Below, one piece after another: positions 11,041 through 23,959 of a stretch of 64,000 bases of DNA (position 1 is the stretch's first letter; every line of letters begins with the position of its first letter). Source of the stretch: Poa pratensis (lineage: Eukaryota > Streptophyta > Magnoliopsida > Poales > Poaceae); the NCBI GenBank assembly GCA_947311845.1, contig CAMZMU010000020.1:34301946-34365945 (forward strand), written 5' to 3'. The notes beneath the pieces were generated by a model. That model searched no databases, was not told the origin of the DNA, and worked only from the letters and a program-made list of their open reading frames with translations. Position numbers and translations under genes: made by a program.

Positions 11041-14000
11041 GGGCCCTCGGATGGAACTGTCAGGGTATGGGCAAGAACCTTGGCAGTGAGAAAATGACCC
11101 ATCTTGCCAGGATGATCCATTTTGCAAAACCACAGGTAGTTTTTGTGTCTGAAATCAAGTCCTCCAAAGTCAAATCTTCTGATCTTATTGCTAGATTTAA
11201 CATGGCTGATAGCTTTGTAGTGCCCTCTCGGAGATGCTCAGGTGGACTTTGGTTGATGTGGAATGATGATCTTCAAGTCACTGTTCACATTTCTAGTTTC
11301 CATTTTATCCTAGCTACTGTTGTACATACTACTAGCAATCAGAAGTTTGGCTTTATTTGTATCTATGGTGACCCGTACCATCGACAAACTAATCTGATCT
11401 GGAATAAGGTGGATGCTTTTGTGTATGATAACTCTAGCCTTCCTATGTTATGTATGGGGGATATGAATGAGATTTTGTATGATATGGACAAAAACTCCCC
11501 TAATATAAATCGCCCTCGTATGTATGCTTTTCGCTCTTTAGTTAAGCAGTGTGGTCTTTTTGATTTGGGTTTTAGTGGTCCAGCGTACACATGGACAAAT
11601 AAGAGATTTGCCTCTAAACCTACTTTTGAAAGATTGGACAGGTGCTTGGTAAATGCTGAATGGTGTGCTGCTTTCCCTATTTCAAATGTTTATAACATGC
11701 CTATTATTCACAGTCTTAGTGATCATGCTGCTATCTTGCTTTCGACTGAAGGTCCTGTTCGTAGAGTTAAGCGTTCTTTCAAGTTTGAAAATTGGTGGCT
11801 CAAAGAACAAGACTTTCATAATTATGCAAGGGCTGATTGGCACTCTACTAGAAATAAATCTTTCTCGGCCAGGGCTAACCATCTTGCAGGTGCTCTCAAG
11901 ATTTGGTGTAAAAAGAAAAAACCATTGAATCAAGAACTGAACAATTTGGAAGAACAGATCAAGCAAATACAGATGCAGCCGCTAGCAAACCAAGACCATG
12001 CACTTGAAGCATCCTTAGTCACAAGGTATGAGCAAACAATGACTAAACTCACTGACTCTTACATGCAGCGGGCAAAGAAACAGTGGATTAGAGATGGAGA
12101 CAGAAACACCTCCTTTTTCCATCATGCAATTGTCAAAAGAAGGAGAAGAAATACAATACTATCGGTGAAAGATTAAAATGATGTTATACAATTTATGCCG
12201 GACAGAATCAACAACACTTTTGTTAAATATTTCAGATCCATTTTTGCTTCTGTAAACACTAACAATGGCAGGCTGTTCACTGGAACGCAGCCACCCCAAG
12301 ATTCCCAGGACTACACCTACTCTATACCAGATGGACAAGAGATCTTGGATACACTTAAGGACATGAAAATAAATGCTTCGCCGGGCCGGATGGCTTCAAT
12401 GTGGAGTTCTATATTGCAACCTGGGAATGGATAGGGCCTGATGTCGTTCAGCTGGTAAGAAATTTCTTTCAAACAGGGATTATGCCAGCTCGCATCAATG
12501 ATACCCATATTGCTTTAATCCCCAAAAAGCTTGTTCCTCAAGTTCCGGCAGACTATAGGCCTATAAGCCTCTGCAATGTCATATATAAAATTATTGCTAA
12601 ATGTCTTGCTAATAGATTAAAGCCTCACCTGCCGGATTATGTGCATCCCTCTCAACAAACTTTCATTGAAGGTAGACGCATAACCAACAACATTATTATT
12701 GCTTAGGAGATAACTCATTCTTTTGCTCTAAGCTCTTGGAAAAATAAATCTTTCATGCTTAAAATTGATCTTGCCAAAGCATTTGATAGACTTGAGTGGA
12801 ATTTCATTGTTGCAGCTCTTGCTCGTAAAGGGCTGCATGCGCACTTCATAAATTTGATCCACTCATGTATTTCTTCGCCGACTTTTTCTGTTGTCATCAA
12901 TGGGCAACCGTTTGCGAGCTTTCGCGGGAACAGAGGCATTAGGCAGGGTTGTCCCCTTTCTCCCTATTTATTTGTTCTCGCAATAAATGACTTGTCCATT
13001 GTTCTTCAAGAAGCCATGTCGACTAATTGTCTTGCGGGAATAACCTTGGGACCAAACTGTCCCGCGATCCACTCTCTCTTATTTGCAGATGATCTGCTTG
13101 TATATGGACAAGCTACTGTGGAGGAGGCTACTCGAATGAAAGACATATTAGAGGATTTTTGTCGGCGCTCAGGACAAACTCCAAATTGGAGTAAATCTGG
13201 AATTATTTTCAGCAAGCATGTAACTCCAATCATTATCCAAGCAATCACTCAAATATTCCCTGTGCCAAACATAGATAAGAACTTCATCCACCTAGGACAC
13301 CCCCTCATTTTACCAGGCAAAGATAGAGGCTCAGCCTACAATTTTGTTTTCGATAAGTTCAAATCCAAGCTTAGCACTTATAAGGCAGACAAGCTTTCTC
13401 ATGCTGCAAGACATGAGCTTATCAAATCGGTATTTGCCTCTATACCGGTTTATTACATGTCTAATGTTCTCTTCTCCAAAAAAAATATTGCCAAACTTAC
13501 AACCATTATCAGAAACTTTTGGTGGACCGGAGTTAGAGAAGAAGCAAATTCTAGAGCCCTCTGCCTTAGAGCTTGGAAGGATATTTGCGCTCCTAAGAAC
13601 GAAGGGGGGCTTGGAATTAGAAACCTCCAAGCTATGAATCAAGCTCTCATTCTCATGGCTGCCTGGAGAATTGCAGATCAGCCAAATGATTTCCTCCATG
13701 CTGTGCTAAAGTCCAAATATTTCCCGGACTCCTCCATTTGGCGCCCAAATGCAAATGCTCCGAAATCGGCATTTTGGTCCTCTATCATCAAAATTCTCCT
13801 CATTCTCAAGGCCATTCTTTCTATCAAATAACTCAAGGCCAAGTTTCAATTTGGAACACCCCGTGGTGCAAAGATTGGGTTCACATTTATGAGGCTCTCA
13901 TCATTCAGCCGGAGAACTTTTCTTACCCTGCCAAAGTGAAAGATCTTTGGATCCCCAATCAACAAGTATGGAATAATCAGCTTATTGACTCTCTTTTCCG

Positions 14001-15345
14001 GCTTCCCATGGCTACAACAATCAAGAACACACCAATCATCTACTCCCAAGATGAAGACATTCTCTGTTGGAGGCTAACACCTACGGGTAAATGTAATACT
14101 AAAACTGCATATCGTGCTTGTCTTCAAAATTTACAGGAACATGGAGTACCAACGCCGAGACAAGTACATCCAGACACCATCCAATTGCAGAAGAAAATTT
14201 GGCAAAACAGACAGGTGACACCAAGAGTCCAAGCTTTTGGATGGAGGTTACTTAGGAAAGCAATGCCCACTGGTGCTCGAGCAGGTAAATTTTCTAAACA
14301 CATCAGTAAGCTTTGCTCCAGATGTGGTATGGAGGAGGACGAAATTCATCTGTTTTTCACTTGTAACTTTGCAAGAGCAGCTTGGTTTAGTGAGCCCTGG
14401 TACATTAGAACTGACATTCTTATTTTAGATACCAACTCTCTTACTCAATTACTTTTGAAGCTTCTAAACATGAACCACCCTCACGCCACGTTGCCAAACA
14501 TTTTAACTTTTATGTGGTGCATTTGGAAATCTCGAAACGACAATTTGTTTAATAGAAAGCAGGGACACCCGAGTCAAGTTCATCGAATGGCGAATGCAAT
14601 CAAGCAAAACCTGGAGATGGTGGATGTTCTGCAAGCCTCTACTAACCAAACAAAGCAAAACAATATGCTGAATTCATCTTTGAAGGGACATCACCAATAC
14701 AAAACAAATGGGTTGGATGTTCAGATGGACCATCACATAGAGGCCGTAGCATTCAAACAAGGATCAACAATAAAATCAGATCTTGCAATTGAAGGATCAA
14801 AGATATTTTCTGATGCAGCATGGAAGACTACTAAAGCTCCAGGTGCAGATGGGAGGGCCAAAACAGGTCTTGGAGTATTCTGTAAGCTTCAAGAGGAACA
14901 TAGTACCAACATTGTCTCTATTCAGGCATCCTTTGAAGTGATGTCGTCGCCGTTACAGGCTGAAGCTCTGGCCCTCCTCCTTGCAGCAACATTGGCCAAC
15001 CTTCTTCACCTTCAGCATGTCACATTTCTTACAGATAACTTGACTCTTGCTAGAGCTGCGACAGCATTCAGGACAACAGATCAGCAGGTGCCCTGGGAGA
15101 TCAGACAACATATTGCTCATTATAAACATGTCTCGATGGAGCTGGAACCAAATATTTTTCATATTAAAAGGGACCTGAATGGTGTTGCACATAACTGTGC
15201 GCATCAGGCTCTTAGACAATCTCAGTCTGGGCCTATCTTTAGTTGTTCTAATTCAGCTCATGTACATGGCAATTGCCCCATAGCTTTAGCTCTTCAAAAC
15301 CTGAACTTACAGGGTATTGTACTGCATGTTGTAAACTGCTCGTGA
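11037..15345 (+). pseudogene. LINE ORF2 (endonuclease, reverse transcriptase, RNase H), interrupted
   Basis: The N-terminus (MRALGWNCQGMG) is an apurinic-type endonuclease, with GDMNEI and SDHAAILL motifs at about 11460 and 11715. Reverse transcriptase motifs follow: DYRPISLCNVIYKIIAK (12550), LKIDLAKAFDRLEW (12760), GIRQGCPLSPYLF (12935) and LLFADDLLVYG (13078). A zf-RVT region (CSRCGMEEDEIHLFFTC, about 14317) and an RNase H domain (from FSDAAWKTT, about 14808) complete it. Breaks are an in-frame TAA at 12174, a one-base deletion near 12385 in the NASPGPDGF motif, an in-frame TAG at 12704 and a one-base deletion near 13811. The catalytic ADD box is intact. Confidence 0.85.
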
Positions 15346-15439
15346 GCTGAATAAAATTGGCGCCTCCAGCGCATCCCTTTGTTAAAAAAAAAAACATTCC
15401 GGTGGCGCGCCTTGGTTTGGTCCAATCAACTACGTGTAG

Positions 15440-16740
15440 TTTTTTTTTAGGACAAGATGGTCGTACCACCGCTCGAATAGATAGAAAAGAGTTGACCCAG
15501 TTTATAAGGAAAACCGGGTCAAAAAACCATACAAACTGTACAAAAGAAACACATAGACGAAGCGACCCGCCGCCCACACGGCACAAGTCGAACAAACGCC
15601 ACAACACACACCACCCGCTCCGGAGCCGCCGCCCCGGCGTAGCAACCAGATCGGCCTTCGCATTGCCCGAAAGCGATCCAGTCATAGTCGACGAACCCTC
15701 TGCCCACGCAGTCTTCATCCAGGTTGCCACCAAAACCACCTGTTCCAGGGCCGTCGCCCCGGTGTAGCAACCAGATCAACATTCGCATTGCCCGAAGACG
15801 ATCCAGTCGGGTCGACGAACCCTCTGCCCACGCAGTCTTCATCCAGTTCGCCACCCAGACCCACGCTAAACAACGGCTTTGCCTCGTAGAAACGTCGTAG
15901 CCTAGGATACCGAGGTCGCCGTCTCGGCGTCCACCACCGTCTGGAGCCGCCGCCCCGGCGTCCACCACCCTCGACCACACACCCATCTTGCACATCCGCC
16001 GCGAAACCGTCGCACCGCGCTGGCCAAGAGCTCCAAAGCGGCACCTCCAACAAGGTAGTGACGAGATCGTCACCGCCGCTCGCTCCCGAAGAGCATAGAT
16101 TTTCATCTGGAGCTCTTGGAACCACCACGCGTTAGACGAGGTCGAAAAGCTCCACGACGATGCAATCAAGAAAGGGAACGACGCCCGAGGGCGTCGCCGT
16201 CGTCGGCACTGACCGAAATCCATGCGAGCTTTCGCCCGGAGTTCAACCCGACCGCAAAGCTTCGGGAGCAGCAGGATGGCATCCCGGCCATGTCGTCAAC
16301 CACCGAGCTCCACCGCATGCCGCAGCAGCCGCGGCACCACCTTCCATGCCCGCCTCAGCCGCTCCGCCGGAGTAGCCGCCACTGTCCGGGGCCGCCGCCC
16401 GGACGCCGGAGCACGGCGGCAGGAGAGGCCATCTCCTGCCTCCGCGCCGGAGTCGCCGCCACCTCCTCCTTGCAGCTCGTCCTGTCGCTGCCGCGCTTCC
16501 GCGCCGGAACCTCCGCCGCTGCGCCCTGCTCCACCGACGCTCCGCACCCGCGAGCCCAGGTAGGGCCGCCAAGCTCCTGTAACCGCGCCGCATCAACCGC
16601 AGCCAACCTCCACAAGAAGCACCTCTGCTTCCGCTGCCCCGCAACTGCGCCCTGCCCCGCCACCGCTGCACCTCCGGCGCCCCTCAACCGCCCGCACGCC
16701 GGCTGCGATGGCTTTACCGCCTCCAGACTCCCGGCCTGCC
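15440..16740 (-). mobile_element. GC-rich non-LTR-like segment with minus-strand poly-A
   Basis: A T-run at 15440-15448 would be a 3' poly-A tail on the minus strand, directly following the LINE tail. The segment beyond is GC-rich, made of CCG and GCC triplet-like repeats, and contains a 125-bp tandem duplication. Long ORFs appear on both strands but look compositional, without domains. The right border and a target duplication were not found, so the limit near 16740 is approximate. Confidence 0.3.
15626..15860. repeat. 125-bp tandem duplication
   Basis: Two head-to-tail units start with CCGCCGCCCCGGCGTAGCAA at 15626 and a close variant at 15751. They share the later blocks TCGACGAACCCTCTGCCCAC and GCAGTCTTCATCCAG. 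A CCGCCGCCCCGGCGTCCACC variant recurs near 15947. Confidence 0.75.
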
Positions 16741-17106
16741 GCTGACGAGAAGCAGGGGTACCTACCCAGCACGAGGGACTATTCCATGGATTATATTTTC
16801 CGGCGGCGCGCTTGTTTCCAGTCTTTTAATTAATAGCGAGGTCGACGTCGACCACTCGTTCGGTTGTCCCGGACGGCACCCGCGGCGACGCATGGCCGCG
16901 CTGCAAGGTGACGTCTCCACCTCCACCTCCACCTCAAGGCTCGGCTCCCGAGTTAACCCCATCCCCCAATCCCTCAAGGTTCCAAAACCCAGCCAGCTCC
17001 TTTACACTCACACCGGCCTTCTTCTTCCTCGCTCCTGTGCTATCGATCGAGCTGCTTGCTCCTCCTGTCGTCAAGAGGGAGGGTGTTAGGGGCGATCAAG
17101 AAAAGG

Positions 17107-20100
17107 ATGGATCGGTACGAGGTGATAAGGGACATAGGGTCCGGGAACTTCGGGGTCGCCAAGCTCGTGCGAGACGTCAGGACCAAAGAGCACTTCGCCG
17201 TCAAGTTCATCGAGAGAGGCCAGAAGGTACTGATTAATCGGCTGATACACATATATTTGTATGTGGATTATTTTCCGTCTGGTGCTCTCTCTGGGCTTAA
17301 TTGGTCTATTCTGTGCATGCGTGATTGATAGGAGAATCGAATGTCTTCCTTCGATTCATTCCCTCTGTGGGCGCATCTGCCCTGTCCTCTGTTTTATGCG
17401 TTAGTGGAGCAAATTGTTATGCTGGAGAAATAATCCTTGTGTGCTCTGGAATCTCCCAAAATACCGGGGATGTTGGTTGATAGGAGGTGATCTTTGTTCT
17501 GCTTAGTGTTTAGCTGGACTGTTCTACCACCCTACTTCTGAACTGTTGAAGATCCTAAATGTCACATTTGATTATTTATTTTTGGTTTAGTTTCTTATTA
17601 GAAGTTTCTCAAAAAACAACAGCATCTTCGCAAAATCGATTTGAGAAAGAACTCCCTATAAATATCTTGTTTGACCGAACTTCTTGGCTTTATTTTCTGC
17701 ACGTGATTAAATAATCTAAACTCTTTTGTATATATGTGGCACTCTCTCAGCTATGAAGGAATCTAGCGGAGCCCAACTATTCTAGAAATAGGCAACGTCT
17801 GTCATGGTAGGTCGGGGAAGTATCCAGTGCGTGCCACCCTGCCGATGCTTCCCATGCTTCCCTCCAATAAACAAATTCGATAAGAATCATTGGCATACAA
17901 TCAATCAACGGTGCTACAAAATTTCCAATATCTATATTATTCACTGGTGTACACTTTACTCCTTACCTCCCCCACCCTGTATTTTTTCTCCTATCTTAAT
18001 ATAATTGAAAGCAGCCCTGATGCATTTCGTCAAAAAATATATATTATTTACTAAGCCTTCGTTTGCTGTTGCTTTGGTTTTCAAAAGCATGAACGCATTT
18101 CTCTTGTTGGGTGCAGTATCTCTTATTCATATGTTACTTAGAAAAAATAAAATTTTACCAGTCAGTAAAGAACTAATAGTGATTTGCCTAACTAAGTAGA
18201 TTCCACAGTCCAGGACAACATGATTCGGGAAACACAGTCCAATGGCTCGGAGCGCGTGGTGGTTCGATCCTAACGCTTGGAAGGCTGTGTCACGCTTAAT
18301 CTTCATCTCGATCTTCTAATTATGCTGAGGTTGCTGGTATTGTTAGACATACCACGAAAGTTTATTTGCAAGATTTCCATAACTTCTAAATTTATTTATT
18401 TTTCGATAAATAGCACTTTTCTTTATTGACTTCAGACTATATACTTTATTTGTGTAGTTTTTTTTTGGTGGCCTCTTCTAAGTTAGTTCAGCTTTTGTTT
18501 GGTGTTTCTAGCGTCTCTATTAGCTGTTAGGATATATCAAGGAACATGTTTCCGTTCGTCTGTTGATGCTACTTTTATAGTACACATTGCCTATGCTGTC
18601 CATTTCCGTTTTCTTCTTCCTCTGCCATTATTGTTAGCTGAAGATCTACTGGAGTTTTAATCTTCCCTGTACTTGCTGTAGCTGTTGTTATGTTTTTCTC
18701 TCTCTCGGGCCCTTTGTTTCAAAGCTGAGTATCTGTGCTTTTCAATTAACTCCAAACATCTATTTTTGTTACATAGATTGATGAACATGTTCAAAGGGAG
18801 ATTATGAACCACCGGTCACTGAAGCATCCAAATATAATTCGATTCAAGGAGGTAATTTCCTGGCTTCTATGACAGTGATTTCTCTGATGTAGGCTGAAAG
18901 TTGAATGAGTGTAATACTTTAGTTCTTTACCACTTTAAGAACACCCTGATGAAATTTGACTCAGGGTAACTAATCACATATTGTACTTTTATTTCAGTAA
19001 AAAAATGTGGCTTAACAAGATTATAGATGTGTTGTCTTCTACGGTTTTAAGTTGTTAATCGCAGTGATTGATTTCAGAGGCTGACTCATATTATTTTTTT
19101 TAGGAGGAGGATAACCCCCAGCCTCTGGATGGCTGACTCACAAATTTGAAACATAATGCATAGAAGTTATGGTTATGTGTAGTTCACCACTTATTTGTAG
19201 TTGGATGGCAGGTGGAATGCGTCTGAAATTTTAGTTGTATTTTTTGAGGCTAGGCCTCTTTACCACTTTAGTCTATGTTATTTTACTTCAAACATGCTGG
19301 CTAACCACTTCACTACTAGTAGGACTTGCTTTGAATGGTTTTAAATGCTTATCTTAAAATTTTCTTTGCTCCTTGCACTGTTCTGCACTGCTGAGGCAAG
19401 TTGATCTGTTATTTGTATTTGCAGCCCCATACTGTTGACTCTTTCGACATACCTGATTACGTAGAGTTCTCCTAAACTAGGATATTGGTACTTAACATGT
19501 AGAAAGATACCATCCATGTATTTTTAGATGGTGTGAGCGTTTCCTCTTGGTTGGAAAGAACTTCATTGAGTTTTAACGAAACAAAAGAAATTGATTATCC
19601 GAAACTTTTTTGAGTTGAAAAGTTCTTGCATGGTATCATCTTGTACGGAAGAAGTATCACTAGATTCTTTATCTTTTTTTGTTTCACATGCATTCCTGGT
19701 TAGGGATACTTTAGATCACTTACCTGCTTCCATTCAAGAATATATTTTGTTTGACTGTTGGGTGGGGTGTTTATAGTAGATAGAGCTTGTGAAAGCCACT
19801 AGATGTTTTCCTTCTGTTCGTCTTGAAATGTCCGTCTGATTATCAAAGCTTTAATATTTATACCGCATCCATGCTTAAGCATACCTAATTTTGCAGGTCG
19901 TGCTAACTCCCACACATTTGGCAATAGTTATGGAATATGCCTCTGGCGGTGAGCTATTTGAAAGGATTTGCAATGCAGGGAGATTTAGCGAGGATGAGGT
20001 AGATAATACTTGCAACAATCTTTAGTACTTTCTTGAACAGTCACATATCATAACATTAACTATTTCTCAACAGGGAAGGTTCTTCTTCCAACAATTGATT

Positions 20101-21244
20101 TCTGGAGTGAGCTATTGTCACTCTATGGTACGTACTCTGTCAACCACCTTGCAGATAGCAGCATAAGTCAAACACTCCTCACACACTAATCATCATCTTG
20201 TTGGCTGCAGCAAGTATGTCATAGAGATCTGAAACTAGAAAATACACTCTTGGATGGTAGTGTCGCACCTCGACTCAAGATTTGTGACTTCGGTTACTCC
20301 AAGGTACCCTGCAGATAATGACATCCGAAGGTTGCATTTCATCGCCTAACCCAGCACCATCTTTTTGGCTCTCTTTTCATTTCAGTCTTCTGTCTTGCAT
20401 TCTCAACCGAAATCAACTGTTGGCACACCGGCATACATCGCCCCAGAGGTCCTCTCTAGAAGAGAATATGATGGAAAGGTAAAGTTTGTTCTGCTACTGC
20501 ATAATTTCAATGGTTTAATTTTCACATCTGAAGCATTCATATACCACCTCATGTGATGTTAGGTCGCTGATGTTTGGTCTTGTGGGGTAACGCTTTATGT
20601 GATGCTTGTCGGGGCATATCCTTTTGAGGACCCTGACGAGCCAAGGAACTTCCGTAAAACGATCACTGTCAGTACACCAGCTCTACTTAACTTTACTATA
20701 CTTTTGGATCATTTCTGTCTGATTCCTTTCACTGTGTCACTTACTATTGTTGTCTTTCACAGAGGATTCTCAGTGTACAGTACTCTGTTCCAGACTATGT
20801 TCGAGTCTCGGTAGATTGCGCACATTTGCTATCCCGCATTTTCGTTGGAAATCCTGAGCAGGTATATATATTCTTGTCGTGAATTAATCCAGTGCTTAGG
20901 CCTCAAGCTGCATCAGATTCGTGAGCGTAGTTCTCACATTTTGATTTGCGCAGAGGATAACCATTCCGGAGATTAAGAGCCATCCATGGTTCCTCAAAAA
21001 CCTACCTGTTGAGATGACCGACGAATACCAGAGGAGCATGCAGTTGGCAGACATGAACACACCGTCACAGAGCCTGGAAGAAGTCATGGCGATCATCCAG
21101 GAGGCACGGAAACCAGGCGATGATGCCCTTAGGCTTGCTGGGCAGATTGCCAGCCTGGGGAGCATGGATCTAGACGACATTGATTTCGACGATATCGACG
21201 ACATTGACATTGAGAACAGTGGAGATTTCGTGTGCCCATTGTAA
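17107..21244 (+). CDS. PKABA1: SnRK2-type serine/threonine kinase, PKABA1/SAPK2-like
   Basis: Nine exons read through without a break: 17107-17226, 18777-18851, 19897-19998, 20074-20127, 20211-20303, 20386-20478, 20563-20667, 20763-20861 and 20954-21244, giving 343 residues, about the length of wheat PKABA1 (342). All introns are GT-AG in phase 0. The P-loop GSGNFGVAK is at 11-19, catalytic Lys at 33, HRDLKLEN with Asp123, DFG from Asp143, and an activation segment with Ser158 in [13 protein letters not shown]. The tail is acidic ([15 protein letters not shown]) and ends SGDFVCPL, the signature that points to PKABA1 rather than other SnRK2s. Family knowledge: cytosolic/nuclear ABA-pathway kinases inhibited by clade A PP2Cs. 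The leader before 17107 is CT-rich; the promoter was not resolved. Introns 1 and 2 (1.5 and 1.0 kb) show no gene. Confidence 0.93.
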
Positions 21245-21508
21245 TGTTCATGGGTGGTTCAAAAGTAGCGGGATTTGATTTTGTCGATGGTTTATCTGTG
21301 GATGTATCCCTGTTTGTCATCCTTCGCTTTGCTTCTGGATCACATGTTTTTTGTGACCGAAAGATTGGCCTTGCTGTGTATAAACAAGTGAGACTAGTTT
21401 GCTTTGCATTCCTAGCGAATCCTTACTATTCTCAGTTTTGTATTTAGCCGGCCTATCAGTTCACTTGGAAATGATACTACTCCAAGTGAAATAAGTTGCT
21501 ATGGTGTA

Positions 21509-21653
21509 ATCCCTCCATTCCAAATTATAAGATGTTTTTTTATATTTTAACGTGAACGAAATACAAACTGAAATGGGGGAATCTAATTAAATGCGTCTAG
21601 ATACATGCGAACTAGAAAAAGCTAAAACATCTTATAATTCAGAGCGAAGGGAG
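21509..21653. mobile_element. Stowaway MITE downstream of the kinase gene
   Basis: The left end ATCCCTCCATTCCAAATTAT and right end AATTCAGAGCGAAGGGAG are imperfect inverted copies. The element is flanked by TA on both sides (21507-21508, 21654-21655). Its 145 bp begin 264 bp after the stop codon, so it may lie in or near the 3' untranslated region. Confidence 0.75.
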
Positions 21654-21655
21654 TA

Positions 21656-23165
21656 GTTTGTAACTCAACCGCGGTTGCTGTGCAATACAATATCCTGCAC
21701 TTTTTTTAACCTTATTGTACATATAGCACGCTGCATGCAGATCTCGTAAATTAGCATGATCTAAAGCAGAATAATGGATAACTTCTACTAACTCGAATAT
21801 TGAGCACATATGTAGCAGCATATAAGGAGGGCATATCGAAATCACAGGTGACACTTATATAGCCAATGTATGATCCGATAGTTTCTCAAAACTGCAGTAG
21901 CAAATCAACATAGGTGCCCAAAACTGCAGTAGCAAATCAACACATGGAGACGCCAAATTAACACATAGACCAGATATTTTACGGAAAACCCTCAACTTGA
22001 GGGGAAAACCATGGCCAAAGCCGGATTCAATGAGTAAATTTATGGAAAATCGTCACATGAGGGGAAAACAACGGACTGACGCCATCCAAAGTCTCCTTCC
22101 ACATTTATCATATTGGGATACAACAAGTTCTTTTTTACAACTGGTCTCTCGTAGATCAAGATAATCACATATCTTGTATAGCAACTATAAGATTTAGTGA
22201 GTTAGGGCACAAGACTTAGGACTGAAACAATCTAGCTAAAGAGGATGAAACCACAACTTGAAAGAGACAAGGTGGTATATCTGGACTTCACAACTACGGG
22301 GAACGCTCGTTGCTTGATTTAATGTTTTTTCTTTCTTTCAGCTTCTCTCCTTATCTTCTCTCTGGCATTTTTCTTTCTTCTCCAATGAGGATAACATGTA
22401 ATATTTGTCACTTCTCTTGGTGGTTGGATGGGAGGCTAAAACGTCTGCTTCGCTCACATGCAAAGGCCAAAATGCCCTTGGTCACAACCACAACTAGAAG
22501 GATACCCTGCGTGTTGCAGCGGGGTTCTCTTTAGAAATTATATTGTGTAAATAAAAGGATATAACATGTATGACACATTATGTTGTCTAAAGGGTTATGC
22601 AAAATTCAGTTGATCATACTCGAGATACTAATTTAATATATATGGGATGAGTGTGTATTATAAATTATTAATGTGAACAATTGAATGTTTTAAGTAATGG
22701 ACGATATGTAGCTTGCATGGAGTCATCAGTAAATATTAGTGGAGATGACATAGGCAATTGATTGGCTAAGAGGATGGATTGTGTGAATAGATTGTCTGTT
22801 AAGATACAAAAATATTAATACATGATATTGGAGTTTTGCTTTTATACGAGATATAGATGGGCAGTGGGGTTTTGCACCTGTTTGAGACGCCTAAATGATT
22901 TCATATTGTCCATCACAACCCACATGAGGAAGATCTAAAAAACCGTGAGGAGGACATCCTAGCAATTGTCCACGTCGAACTAATGAGAGGCGCACCGTCA
23001 TGCCCACTGCTTTGCTTGAAAAGTACCTTTGAAATACTTGAGAATCCACTTTTTCGCATAACGTTGTGTTTCACCTGGATTGCTCTTCATAACTTGGTAA
23101 TCAATCTATGAAGCGTTTATATTTTGCTTTTTGAAGGTTCAATGGTGATTCGTCTGGGTTAAAAG
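21656..23165. other. Intergenic stretch without recognised feature
   Basis: AT-rich DNA. Only short repeats are visible (for example AACTGCAGTAGCAAATCAACA twice at about 21891 and 21931). No gene or complete element was seen. Confidence 0.4.
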
Positions 23166-23229
23166 GTGTTAGAGTTGTATTACGTTCCATGTATAGCTTG
23201 TATATTCCCCCATTGTATGAGGGGTTTCT

Positions 23230-23325
23230 TGCATACTTGCCACCATGTAATATATATATTAGCCTTTGGCCTCCAGGGAATACAATTTGTTATTTCCCTA
23301 ACATGGTATGAAGAGCCTATCAGCA
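23230..23325 (+). repeat. Possible Copia LTR end with decayed primer site
   Basis: The sequence TATTAGCCTTTGGCCTCC followed by CATGGTATGAAGAGCCTATC near 23302-23321 resembles the LTR end and initiator-Met primer site (TGGTATCAGAGCC) of a Copia element, with the primer site mutated. The left border of the LTR and coding parts were not found. Confidence 0.3.
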
Positions 23326-23786
23326 TAGGGTTATTTTCCTCTCCCACGCACACGCAACTCGTTCTCTGCTGTCGACCGCTGCTCGCAATAGTCAAACTCG
23401 AGTTCGAATCGCTCACGTTCGTCTTCAAGTACGCGTCCGAAACTACTACAGATCGAAGCAAGTGTTCAAGTCGCCGCTAACTCCCCTCGGTTCCAGATCG
23501 CGTGAAGCCAGTGGTGTGTAATTTTTACTCGTATTCTGATGTCCTCGTGACTAACACATAGTCAAATACCTGGACATTGTAATAATCGAGAGAACCCTAG
23601 TGTGTATCTCTCCATCAGTGGAGTAAATCCCAATCAAGATATATCTAATCCATGCCATACTTTCCGATATATCTAAAAGACAGATTTGTGACCATCCTGT
23701 TATTGAGTGACGTTTGTCATCTCTATAAGTATACTTCGAGACTACAATATTTTCATGTTCTAAATATGTCTAGCAAACATGAACAT

Positions 23787-23959
23787 ATTTGATTAGTAAT
23801 TACTGTCAACTTACCGCTGACGTATCTCACAGTATATCAAAATGTCTATCCAACACTAAGTTACACTAATGTCGTGTCCTCATGATTATTGGCATACTCA
23901 TAACATATACTTATGTCCATGGTTAGGAAAACTGAATCATTTAATAATTCATGAGTTAG
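23787..23959. repeat. Dispersed repeat, copy A (uninterrupted)
   Basis: This stretch (from ATATTTGATTAGTAATTACT to ATTTAATAATTCATGAGTTA) has a diverged second copy at 25126-25159 continued at 27510-27648. In copy A the junction reads straight through (ACCGCTGACGTATCTC), showing the state before the LTR inserted into copy B. Confidence 0.8.

Larger units (their letters stand above)
9111..15394 (+). mobile_element. LINE retrotransposon, near full length, decayed
   Basis: The element has a gag-like ORF1, an endonuclease/reverse transcriptase/RNase H ORF2, a 3' tail with AATAAAA (about 15350) and an A-run at 15384-15394. This is the plant L1-type layout. At 11037-11040 the ORF2 start overlaps an ORF1-frame stop as ATGA, a layout compatible with termination-reinitiation. 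Frame breaks in both ORFs make it inactive as sequenced. No matching 5' and 3' target duplication was recognised. Confidence 0.85.

Noticed and set aside
16243..16745. Several 80-200 codon ORFs on both strands
   Set aside because: All frames are open because the DNA is GC-rich; Ala/Arg/Pro/Gly composition, no motif, overlapping on both strands.
15396..16825. Similar segments TTCCGGTGGCGCGCCTTGG (15398) and TTCCGGCGGCGCGCTTG (16799)
   Set aside because: They could be a diverged long target duplication around the GC-rich insert, but they do not abut its poly-T end.
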